NCBI GenBank assembly: GCA_947453205.1
Contig: CANGFT010000001.1
Span: 62,001-126,000, forward strand
DNA length: 64,000 nucleotides
Direction of reading: 5' to 3'
Origin: Beijerinckiaceae bacterium
GTDB lineage: Bacteria > Pseudomonadota > Alphaproteobacteria > Rhizobiales > Beijerinckiaceae
The position numbers and the translations under genes were made by a program. Below, piece by piece: positions 56,766 through 64,000 of the stretch (positions are counted from its first letter, which is position 1; each line of letters opens with the position of its first letter). A model generated the notes under the pieces. The model saw only the letters and a list, made by a program, of their open reading frames with translations, was not told where the DNA came from and did not search any database.

Positions 56766-58100
56766 ATGAACGAGCAGGGCGAAACGCGCCAGATGAAACT
56801 CGGGCTGATGCTGGCCCAATCGGGCCATCATGTCGCCTCCTGGCTGCATCCCGAGGCCTGGCCCGACACCGAACTCGATTTTCACAAACTCCTGCGCCTC
56901 GCACAGATGGCGGAGGAGGGGCTGTTCGACTTCATCTTCTCGGCGGATTCCCTTTCGGGGGAAAAGTTCACGCCGGACACCCTGCCGCGCACCGCCATCG
57001 GCGTGCGCATCGACCCCATGACCCTGCTGACGGCGCTGGCGGCCGTCACCGAACATATCGGCCTCGTCTGCACGGCCACCACGACCTATGACCAGCCCTA
57101 TCTGGTCGCCCGCCGCTTCGCCTCGCTCGACCAGTTGAGCGGCGGGCGCGGGGGCTGGAACGTCGTCACCTCTGCCCATGCGCCGGAGGCCCGCAACTTC
57201 GGCGGCGCCGCCCATCCCGACAAGGCGACCCGCTATCGCCGCGCGCGGGAGTTCGTCGAGGTCGTGCAGGGCCTCTGGGACAGCTTCGATCAGGACGCCA
57301 TGACCCTCGACAGGGATCAGGCGCAATACTACGACCCCGCGAAGCTGCATGTGCTGAACCATGACGGCGAGTTCTTCAGGGTCCGTGGACCCCTCATGAT
57401 CCCGAAATCCCCGCAGGGCCGCCCGATCGTGGTGCAGGCCGGCGCCTCCGAGGATGGGCGCCAGCTTGCGGCCGAGACGGCGGAGGTCGTCTTCACCGCC
57501 CAGCAGAATTTCGAAGAGGCGCAGGTCTTTTATCGCGATGTGAAGCGCAGGGCCCGCGAGGGCGGCCGCGATCCCGGCACGGTGCTCATCATGCCGGGCT
57601 TCGGCATCCTCGTGCGCGAGACGCAGGCCGAGGCGGAGGATGTGTTCCAGCAGTTGCAGGATCTCATCAATCCCGATGTGGGGATCTCCCTGCTGTCGCG
57701 CTACATGGCGACCGACATGAGCATCTATGACATCGACGGCCCCGTGCCCGAATTGCCCTCGGGCGGCGATGTCTTCTCCCGCGCGGGGCTATTGCTGGCG
57801 GCGGCGCGGCGCGATGGGCTCACGATCCGCCAGCTCTATCAGAAGATCGCGGGCGGGCGCGGCCACTTCCAGCTGATCGGCTCCCCGACCCATGTGGCGG
57901 ATGTCATGGAGAGCTGGTTCCACAACGAGGCGGCGGATGGCTTCAACGTGATCCCGCCGATCTTCCCGACCGGCGTGGAGCACATCGTGACGCATCTCGT
58001 CCCCGAATTGCAGCGCCGGGGCCTGTTCCGGACGGCCTATGAGGGCCGGACGCTGCGCCAGAAGCTGGGCCTGCCGACGCCGCAGCCGCAGCGCGGGTGA
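56766..58100 (+). CDS. NtaA/SnaA/DszA-family flavin-dependent monooxygenase
   Basis: 444 residues. Luciferase-like barrel of the two-component FMNH2-dependent monooxygenases that act on nitrilotriacetate, dibenzothiophene sulfone, dimethylsulfide or similar. Characteristic: MKLGLMLAQSGHHVASW, VARRFASLDQLSGGRGGWNV, NFGGAAHPDKATRYRRA and the late PTHVADVMESWFHNEAADGF. An NAD(P)H:flavin reductase must be encoded elsewhere. Last gene of the binding protein-MBL-MBL-monooxygenase cluster, followed by a probable terminator. GAGG lies 7 bases before the ATG. Confidence 0.88.
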   Translation: MNEQGETRQMKLGLMLAQSGHHVASWLHPEAWPDTELDFHKLLRLAQMAEEGLFDFIFSADSLSGEKFTPDTLPRTAIGVRIDPMTLLTALAAVTEHIGLVCTATTTYDQPYLVARRFASLDQLSGGRGGWNVVTSAHAPEARNFGGAAHPDKATRYRRAREFVEVVQGLWDSFDQDAMTLDRDQAQYYDPAKLHVLNHDGEFFRVRGPLMIPKSPQGRPIVVQAGASEDGRQLAAETAEVVFTAQQNFEEAQVFYRDVKRRAREGGRDPGTVLIMPGFGILVRETQAEAEDVFQQLQDLINPDVGISLLSRYMATDMSIYDIDGPVPELPSGGDVFSRAGLLLAAARRDGLTIRQLYQKIAGGRGHFQLIGSPTHVADVMESWFHNEAADGFNVIPPIFPTGVEHIVTHLVPELQRRGLFRTAYEGRTLRQKLGLPTPQPQRG

Positions 58101-58101
58101 G

Positions 58102-58125
58102 GCGGGGCCGCCAAGGCCCGCTTTT
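58102..58125 (+). terminator. Probable terminator after the monooxygenase gene
   Basis: GCGGGGCC, loop GCCAA, GGCCCGC, then TTTT: stem with one bulged G directly after the stop codon. Confidence 0.6.
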
Positions 58126-58157
58126 ACGCCAGAAATACAATGGATTGTCAGAACCTT

Positions 58158-58174
58158 ACGCAAATTTGTTGCGT
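58158..58174. promoter_or_regulatory. Perfect dyad upstream of the RTX gene promoter
   Basis: ACGCAA (58158-58163), ATTTG, TTGCGT (58169-58174), about 15 bases before the predicted -35. Placed as an activator or repressor site would be. Confidence 0.45.
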
Positions 58175-58188
58175 GAGATCAAATTTTG

Positions 58189-58216
58189 TTGATTAAAATG
58201 CGAGCATTTGTAATAT
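58189..58216 (+). promoter_or_regulatory. Predicted sigma-70 promoter of the RTX gene
   Basis: TTGATT (58189-58194), 16-base spacer, TAATAT (58211-58216). The leader would be about 30 bases. It is the most AT-rich stretch around and the best promoter match noticed in the window. Confidence 0.55.
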
Positions 58217-58227
58217 TAAATATTACA
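58209..58227. promoter_or_regulatory. 19-bp perfect palindrome over the -10 of the RTX gene
   Basis: TGTAATATT-A-AATATTACA, perfect 9-1-9 symmetry covering the predicted -10 box and likely transcription start. It looks like a repressor operator. Confidence 0.6.
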
Positions 58228-58255
58228 TGACTCGTTTTCTTCCGGAGACAGGGCA

Positions 58256-61200
58256 ATGGCTACTTTAACCGCTTATTACGCCATCAACATGATGAGCACC
58301 GTTTTTGTCGATGGCGCGCCGACGAATTTCAATTCAGGGAATCAGGTCACGCTGAACAGTTCAAGTCTTACGGCTAAACTTTTCGGTAATTTTACTTGGG
58401 ACACGAATACCAAGCCCAATCCGACCTTGGGTGGCAACATCAATTACATGGTCGTCAGCTCCAGCACCAAGGGTGATCTTTACAAAATTGTCTTTGACCC
58501 AGCCAATTCAGATGCGACCACCTTCCAGACCCTGGTCACCAATGACATTCCATTGGATGCAGACAAATGGGTGTTCGGTGGGAACGACGTCATCACCGGC
58601 TCCGCCGAGAGTGATTTTCTCGGGGGATGCGGCGGCAATGACACGATCAAGGGCGGCGGCGGCGATGACACGATCTCCGGCGGAAGCTCCGGGGCGACGA
58701 CTGCGGTCTTCGACGCAACCTTCGCCGCATCCACGATCATCAAGAACTCTGACGGAACCTATACGATCAGCAATGCGGTGGATGGGACGGACACGCTCAT
58801 CAATGTCACCTATGCCAAGTTTGCGGATAAAACGGTCACCATCGCCGACGTCGCGCCGACCATCTACAAATGGTCGACGCTGACCAATGGCCAGCAACTC
58901 ACCTTTGACCCGTCGAAGGACAAGCTGGTTTTTGATGATGCGTCGATTTCGGCGGCGAACCTGTCTTTCAGCTTCACTGGCACGACAAGCGTCACCATCG
59001 CCTATGGCGGCACGACTGTCACTATTGCGGCCTCGGTCAAGAGCCTCACGACCTCCAATGTGACCTTCGCCAATGGAAGCCTGTTGGTCGTCGGCGACAA
59101 CGCTGTTGCGGCGACAGCTGACGATAACGCCAATACGCTTGACGGTTCTGCACAGGGCGATCTTCTCATCGGCCTTGGCGGAAACGACGTCATCAACGGC
59201 GGGACCGGCGACGACGTGATATTGATCGGCTATCCGATGGTGGCCGTGGGCAATGACACGGTGGATGGCGGCGCTGGAACCGATACCCTGATCTATCCCG
59301 GGTCAAACACGTTGACGCCCGCCATCACGGTCGATATGGCGGGCCATACGGTCTCAAGCTCTCAGGGAACGCTGACGATAAAGAGCATTGAGAAAGTCCG
59401 CGGCACAGCGGGCAACGATTCCTTCATCGGCGGCGCATCCGAACATAAAATCGATTCCCTGGGGAACATCACCAACGAAATATTCCGTGGCAATGGCGGC
59501 AACGACACCATTTCCGGTGTCGTAGCTGCGGATTCCAAATGGGGCAACGACATCACTTATCGCATTGGCGCAGACTATTCGAACAACACCAGCGCGCAGG
59601 CCATCAACGCCGATCTGCATGCAGGTACAGTCAGCGACGGCCTTGGCGGCACGGATAAGCTCAGCTTTGTCTCCATGGTCTTTGGCGGCGCCGGGAACGA
59701 TGTGATCGCTGGCGGCAGTCTGACGCGCGGCCACAATGGAATGTTCTGGGAGATGTTCCGCGGCAATGCGGGCGACGACACTCTGGATGGCGCCAACAAA
59801 TGGAGCGATGGCGACGACGCCAGTTCTGACCGCGCCGATTATTCGAACAACACCAGCGCCCAGGCGATCAGTGTCAATCTGGTGACGGGCAAGGTTGCTG
59901 ACGGATTGGGCGGCACGGACATTCTGATCGACATCGATCAGGTCTGGGGCGGCGCGGGCAATGATGTGTTCCTTGGCGGCGCCGGCAATGAGACCTTCGA
60001 CGGCGGCGCAGGCAATGACACGATTGATGGCGGCGGCGGCTTCAACCGCGTCTCCTACAAACAGTCCACAAATGGAGTGATCGTCAATCTTGGCGGCTCC
60101 GCTCTCAACGTCGACACGCGCATGTATCCTGTCACAGGCGTCGGCGGCATCGTGACCGTTGAAGCTGGATCCGCCAATGACGGCATGGGCGGAACGGACA
60201 CGCTGCGCAACATCACCAACATCAATGGGTCAGACTTCAGCGATTATCTGCGGGGCTCCGACATCGTCGGTCAACGATCTTTCCTCGGGGGTTTGGGAGG
60301 CGATAATATCCTGGTGGGCGGCGCAGGCGTCGGCATCGCCGATTATAACGGCCTGCCCCTTTATTTCGGCATCAATGTCTTCGTCGTCTCGCTTGTGGCT
60401 GACGCCAATGGAAAGGTGTCTGTCAACAACGGCTTTGGCGGCGTCGACACGCTGATCAACATCAAGGGCCTGGCGGGAACCAATGGCGCGGATTCGCTGA
60501 CCGGCGGCGCGGGCGATGAGTTTTTCCGTGGCAATGGCGGCGCTGACACGATTGACGGCGGCGCTGGCAATGACTGGGTCATTTATAATAACAGCGCCAA
60601 CGGCGTGGACGTCAATCTTGCGACAGGCTTGGCGGTCGATGGCTGGAACGGCGCCAATGGCCTGCTGGCCCTTGGCGGCACGGACCGCCTCGTCAACATC
60701 GAGAATGTCGAGGGGTCGAACTATGCGGACAAGCTGACGGGCAATGACGGGGACAACGTGTTCAAGGGCCTCTCCGGCGACGACACCATCGACGGCGGTC
60801 TGGGCAAAGACACCCTCATCCTCCAGGGCGCGGAAGCGGATTACGTCGTTACGCGGTTGGATGCCGGTTCCTACACGGTTCAGGACAAGGTTTCGGGGCG
60901 CGATGGGACGGACACGATCCGCAATATTGAATTTCTGACCTTCGCCGATAAAACCATCACGACGAACAAGGCCCCGAGCGTCACCTCCGCCAATGCCGGG
61001 TCCATCGCCGAGAACGTCCCTGCCTCGACCCCAGCCTATACGGTGGTGGGATTCGATCCTGACCCCAATACAAAGCTGCTCTATTCGATCATAGGCGGGG
61101 CTGACGCGGGTCTGTTCAACATCGACGGCTCAACCGGCGTCGTCACCTTCAAGGCTTCGCCGAATTATGAAGCGGCGGCGGACGCCGACAAGAACAATGT

Positions 61201-62548
61201 CTATGACATCAACGTACGGGTTTCAGACGGCGACCTGTTTGCTGACAAGGCCGTCGCCATCTCCGTCACCAATGTCAATGAGGCCCCGAGCGTCACCTCC
61301 GCCAATGCGGTGTCCATCGCGGAGAATGTCTCCACCTCGACATCCGTCTATACGGTGGCGGGGACTGACCCGGACGCCAACACCAAACTCGTCTATTCGA
61401 TTATGGGCGGGGCTGACGCGGGTCTGTTCAACATTGACAGCTCGACCGGCGCCGTCACCTTCAAGGCTTCGCCGAATTATGAAGCGGCGGCGGACTCAGA
61501 CAAGAACAATGTCTATGAGATCACCGTGCGGGCGTCTGATGGCGCCCTTTCTGCTGACAAGGCCGTCAAGATCACCGTGACCGACGTTTTTGAGGTGAAG
61601 AAAGCAGCCTCCGATTTCAATGGCGATGGCAAGAGCGACATCCTGCTGGATAATGTGAAGGAGGGTTCATTCTTTGTCTGGCAGATGGATGGTCTGAAAT
61701 TCGCGAGCAGCGACAGTTACGGCTATGTGGGCTGGGGCGCTGGACCCGCCTGGCAGGCGAAGGGGAGCGGCGACTTCAACTTCGACGGCAAGAGCGACAT
61801 CCTCTTGCAAAACAGCCTCGATGGCTCCTGCTTCGTCTGGCAGATGGATGGGCTCAAATTCGCGAACAGCAACAGTTACGGCTATGTCGGCTGGACGCCA
61901 GGCAAGGAGTGGCAGGTCAAGGGCACAGGCGACTTCAACGCCGACGGCAAGAGCGACATCCTCTTGCAGAACAGCGTCGATGGCTCCTGCTATGTCTGGG
62001 AGATGAACGGCTTGAGCCTTCTCACCAATGGCTATGTGGGCTGGACGCCGGGCAAGGAATGGCAGGTCAAGGGCACGGGCGACTTCAACGCCGATGGGAA
62101 GAGCGACATTCTCCTGCAGAACAGCGTCGATGGCTCCTGCTACGTCTGGGGGATGGATGGATTGAATCTTAAGCCAGATGGCTATGGCTATATCGGCTGG
62201 ACGCCGGGCAAAGAATGGCAGGTCAAGGGCACGGGCGACTTCAACGCCGACGGGAAGAGCGACATTCTCCTGCAGAACAGCACGAATGGCGACTGCTATG
62301 TCTGGGAAACGAATGGGCCCAATGCCGCTCTGGTCGGGTATGGCTATGTCGGCTGGTCACCCGGCAAGGAATGGGTCGTCAAGGCCACGGGCGACTACAA
62401 CGGTGACGGGAAGAGCGACATTCTCCTGCAGAATAGCGTCTATGGCTCCTGCTATGTCTGGGAGTTGGATGGTCTCAATCCCCTGAGCAGCGGGAGCTAC
62501 GGCTATGTCGGCTGGACGCCCGGCACTGATTGGCAAGCGACCGCCTGA
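58256..62548 (+). CDS. Large RTX-type calcium-binding protein with cadherin and FG-GAP repeats
   Basis: 1430 residues. No Sec signal. Residues about 100-900 hold scattered RTX nonapeptide blocks (GGCGGNDTIKGGGGDDTI, GGAGNETFDGGAGNDTIDGG) that bind calcium, alternating with beta segments including two ADYSNNTSAQAI copies. Two cadherin-like domains, about 904-1005 and 1007-1108, start APSVTSANA. The last 312 residues are six tandem FG-GAP/VCBS repeats of about 52 residues, each beginning DFNADGKSDILLQNS. Such proteins are exported by type I secretion and act in adhesion or biofilm. No type I genes are in the window. The composition is AT-richer than neighbours. Confidence 0.88.
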   Translation: MATLTAYYAINMMSTVFVDGAPTNFNSGNQVTLNSSSLTAKLFGNFTWDTNTKPNPTLGGNINYMVVSSSTKGDLYKIVFDPANSDATTFQTLVTNDIPLDADKWVFGGNDVITGSAESDFLGGCGGNDTIKGGGGDDTISGGSSGATTAVFDATFAASTIIKNSDGTYTISNAVDGTDTLINVTYAKFADKTVTIADVAPTIYKWSTLTNGQQLTFDPSKDKLVFDDASISAANLSFSFTGTTSVTIAYGGTTVTIAASVKSLTTSNVTFANGSLLVVGDNAVAATADDNANTLDGSAQGDLLIGLGGNDVINGGTGDDVILIGYPMVAVGNDTVDGGAGTDTLIYPGSNTLTPAITVDMAGHTVSSSQGTLTIKSIEKVRGTAGNDSFIGGASEHKIDSLGNITNEIFRGNGGNDTISGVVAADSKWGNDITYRIGADYSNNTSAQAINADLHAGTVSDGLGGTDKLSFVSMVFGGAGNDVIAGGSLTRGHNGMFWEMFRGNAGDDTLDGANKWSDGDDASSDRADYSNNTSAQAISVNLVTGKVADGLGGTDILIDIDQVWGGAGNDVFLGGAGNETFDGGAGNDTIDGGGGFNRVSYKQSTNGVIVNLGGSALNVDTRMYPVTGVGGIVTVEAGSANDGMGGTDTLRNITNINGSDFSDYLRGSDIVGQRSFLGGLGGDNILVGGAGVGIADYNGLPLYFGINVFVVSLVADANGKVSVNNGFGGVDTLINIKGLAGTNGADSLTGGAGDEFFRGNGGADTIDGGAGNDWVIYNNSANGVDVNLATGLAVDGWNGANGLLALGGTDRLVNIENVEGSNYADKLTGNDGDNVFKGLSGDDTIDGGLGKDTLILQGAEADYVVTRLDAGSYTVQDKVSGRDGTDTIRNIEFLTFADKTITTNKAPSVTSANAGSIAENVPASTPAYTVVGFDPDPNTKLLYSIIGGADAGLFNIDGSTGVVTFKASPNYEAAADADKNNVYDINVRVSDGDLFADKAVAISVTNVNEAPSVTSANAVSIAENVSTSTSVYTVAGTDPDANTKLVYSIMGGADAGLFNIDSSTGAVTFKASPNYEAAADSDKNNVYEITVRASDGALSADKAVKITVTDVFEVKKAASDFNGDGKSDILLDNVKEGSFFVWQMDGLKFASSDSYGYVGWGAGPAWQAKGSGDFNFDGKSDILLQNSLDGSCFVWQMDGLKFANSNSYGYVGWTPGKEWQVKGTGDFNADGKSDILLQNSVDGSCYVWEMNGLSLLTNGYVGWTPGKEWQVKGTGDFNADGKSDILLQNSVDGSCYVWGMDGLNLKPDGYGYIGWTPGKEWQVKGTGDFNADGKSDILLQNSTNGDCYVWETNGPNAALVGYGYVGWSPGKEWVVKATGDYNGDGKSDILLQNSVYGSCYVWELDGLNPLSSGSYGYVGWTPGTDWQATA
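60967..61590 (+). repeat. Two near-identical cadherin-encoding DNA repeats
   Basis: Two ~310-base units, the second beginning near 61279. They share long near-identical blocks, for example around GAATTATGAAGCGGCGGCGG (near 61161 and 61473), pointing to recent duplication. Confidence 0.75.
61608..62545 (+). repeat. Six tandem FG-GAP-encoding DNA repeats
   Basis: Units of about 150-160 bases with blocks such as AAGAGCGACATCCTCTTGCA nearly unchanged in several units. Units 3 and 4 are most alike. Such repeats can expand or contract by recombination. Confidence 0.8.
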
Positions 62549-62679
62549 TCCCTCGTCTGGTCAGTGACCTGCGGCGCGGGGCCGTCATCAGCCTCCGCGC
62601 TACTCGCGACAGGGGGCTGGCGCGTCCGCGATCTCGCCGCTAATCTGGTCATCCAGAACAAACGGGGGGAGGGGACGTC

Positions 62680-63465
62680 ATGGCGACGGCGCCAGTTTCC
62701 ATTCAACGCAAGATTCACGACGCGCCCATGAGCGAGGCGGAACGCAAGATGCGCGTCGACCTCGCCGCCTGCTATCGGCTCATCGCCCTCAATGGCATGG
62801 ATGACCTGCTCGCGACCCATATTTCCGCCCGCGTGCCGGGGCCTGACGAGCATTTCCTCATCAATCCCTATGGGCTGCTTTTCTGCCAGGTGACGGCGTC
62901 GAACCTCATCAAGGTCGATCTGCAGGGCAATATCGTCTCGCGGTCGGACTATGGCATAAACCCCGCAGGCTTCGTCATTCATTCGGCCATCCATGGGGCG
63001 CGGCCGGATGTGGTCTGCATCATCCATACCCATACGGTCGCGGGCATGGCGGTGGCCTGTCTGGAGGAGGGGCTGCTGCCGCTGTCGCAGAAGTCCCTGC
63101 GCTTCTACAACCGCATCGCCTATCACGACTATGAGGGCAAATCGGACGACCTCGACGAGCGCTCGCGCCTCGTGCGCGACATCGGCGCCAAGAACGCCCT
63201 GATCCTGCGCAACCATGGCCTGTTGACCTGCGGCGCCACCATCGGCCGCGCCTATCACGCCATGCTCAATCTCGAGAAGAGCTGCAAGATCCAGCTTGAG
63301 GCCATGCAGAGCGGCGGCAAGCTGATCCAGCTCTCGCCCGCCGTGCAGGAGCACGCAGCGCGTCAGCATGACCGTGATGATGTGCCGGGGCAGGGCGGAC
63401 GGCCCGACATGTGGCCCGCCCTGCTGATGATGCTCGACAAGATCGACCCGAGCTATCGGGACTGA
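62680..63465 (+). CDS. Class II aldolase/adducin-family protein
   Basis: 261 residues. Zinc-site motifs of the fuculose-phosphate aldolase fold: ATHISARVPGPDEHFLINP, a central AAIHGARPDVVCIIHTHTVA (the HxH zinc ligands) and ILRNHGLLTCGATIGRAYHA (third His). Members are aldolases, epimerases or decarboxylases; the long alpha-adducin-like form is often found in catabolic clusters. GGGGAGGGG precedes the ATG. The YciI gene follows 27 bases after the stop. Confidence 0.9.
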   Translation: MATAPVSIQRKIHDAPMSEAERKMRVDLAACYRLIALNGMDDLLATHISARVPGPDEHFLINPYGLLFCQVTASNLIKVDLQGNIVSRSDYGINPAGFVIHSAIHGARPDVVCIIHTHTVAGMAVACLEEGLLPLSQKSLRFYNRIAYHDYEGKSDDLDERSRLVRDIGAKNALILRNHGLLTCGATIGRAYHAMLNLEKSCKIQLEAMQSGGKLIQLSPAVQEHAARQHDRDDVPGQGGRPDMWPALLMMLDKIDPSYRD

Positions 63466-63492
63466 CGGACTGAAACTCCGGGGGAGGATGAC

Positions 63493-63813
63493 ATGGCCGA
63501 CGCGCGCCGCATGGATCAGCTATTTGTGATTTTATACCGTTTGAACGAGAACCCGCCGACGCTGCCTGCGTCCGATGCGGAAATGATGGAGCGGCACAAG
63601 GCCTTCCTGCAGGGCCTTCTGGACCGCAAGCTCATGTTCGGCTCTGGCGCCACGAAGGACGAGCAGGGCGTGCGCCACGCGGCGGGGCTCATCATCGTGC
63701 GCACCAGGACCCTGGCGGAGGCGCAGGCCCTCGCCCTTGAGGAGCCCTTCTGCAAGGCCGGGCAGCGACGGGCGGAGGTCATTCCCTGGCAGCGCAGCTG
63801 GTTCGAGGACTGA
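63493..63813 (+). CDS. YciI-family protein
   Basis: 106 residues, ferredoxin-like fold related to muconolactone isomerase. Typical pattern: MDQLFVILYRLNENPP, a region with RHKAFLQGLLD-like helix (ERHKAFLQGLLDRKLMF), GVRHAAGLIIVRT and the end EVIPWQRSWFED. Small cytosolic dimer, possibly an isomerase or dehydrochlorinase-like enzyme; exact role unknown. GGGGGAGG before the ATG. Six bases or fewer separate it from the hydrolase gene, so an operon with aldolase and hydrolase is likely. Confidence 0.8.
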   Translation: MADARRMDQLFVILYRLNENPPTLPASDAEMMERHKAFLQGLLDRKLMFGSGATKDEQGVRHAAGLIIVRTRTLAEAQALALEEPFCKAGQRRAEVIPWQRSWFED

Positions 63814-63818
63814 CGCGC

Positions 63819-64000
63819 ATGCCCGTCAGCGCCGCAAACGGCCTCGACATTCATTACACCGTCACAGGCTCCGGCCCGCCTCTGGTGATGGTCCATGCGC
63901 TGCCTTTTGATCGGCGGCTCTGGGATCTCCAGATTGCGGCTTTTGCGGATCGCTTCACCTGCATCGCCATGGATCTGCGGGGATGGGGCGCCTCGGCCAA
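63819..64000 (+). CDS. Alpha/beta hydrolase, N-terminal part (cut by the window end)
   Basis: 60 codons are visible: NGLDIHYTVTGSGPPLVMVH, the oxyanion HALPFDRRLWD, then FTCIAMDLRGWGASA. This is the start of an alpha/beta hydrolase resembling 3-oxoadipate enol-lactonase or haloperoxidase-type enzymes. The nucleophile and His lie beyond the window. It begins 5 bases after the YciI stop. Confidence 0.85.
   Translation, partial: MPVSAANGLDIHYTVTGSGPPLVMVHALPFDRRLWDLQIAAFADRFTCIAMDLRGWGASA

Noticed and set aside
61608-62545. CRISPR-like regular repeats
   Set aside because: The repeats are in frame, encode FG-GAP domains, and are about 155 bases without variable spacers.

Overview
This window is chromosomal DNA from a GC-rich alphaproteobacterium, most likely of the order Hyphomicrobiales (Rhizobiales). 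The evidence is class- or order-typical genes and gene neighbourhoods: glpX-recJ, divK with DUF3572 and dinB, an EipB envelope protein, rpsB with an alphaproteobacterial C-terminal extension, a zinc-finger dinB, a PyrC-like protein without its metal ligands next to pyrB, and DUF6481 and DUF4337 proteins. The genus cannot be told from the sequence. No rRNA, tRNA, CRISPR array, transposase or phage gene was found.

Layout. 1-5030: glpX and recJ, with an AT-rich secreted-protein gene, an orphan HigA antitoxin and a 23-codon HigB toxin remnant between them. 5198-11644: rpsB-tsf, ribH-nusB-thiL, a DUF6481 coiled-coil protein, an AzlC/AzlD-type exporter and a glutathione peroxidase. 11739-18501: a luciferase-like oxidoreductase, a DUF4337 membrane protein, a HIT protein, a lone ABC binding protein, a VbhA/Fic-type toxin-antitoxin pair whose Fic motif has lost its last arginine, a FemAB-like acyltransferase and an MFS transporter. 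18757-24641: a Rieske oxygenase with its reductase, GDPD-RidA, eipB and dinB-DUF3572. 24738-32389: divK and, on the minus strand, topA-rnr-DUF983-NUDIX and rpmG. 32707-42759: a ClC channel, pyrB-pyrC-like-plsY-dprA, ruvX and gatCAB. 43425-51617: a histone-H1-like protein, small secreted proteins, an iron-type ABC transporter, a ferritin-like protein and an outer-membrane protein.

51707-64000 is the accessory and catabolic end. It holds an amidohydrolase, two binding proteins without transporters, and a tight cluster of a TTT-type binding protein, two diverged metallo-beta-lactamase-fold proteins and a flavin monooxygenase. A 1430-residue RTX/cadherin/FG-GAP secreted protein follows, with a 19-bp perfect palindrome over its likely promoter, and then a class II aldolase, a YciI protein and the start of an alpha/beta hydrolase.

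The best candidates for something undescribed are the binding protein-MBL-MBL-monooxygenase module (54123-58100), the Fic pair with the altered active site, and the RTX gene with its dyad-bearing promoter. Functions given for accessory genes rest on motif recognition by eye; no database search was run.
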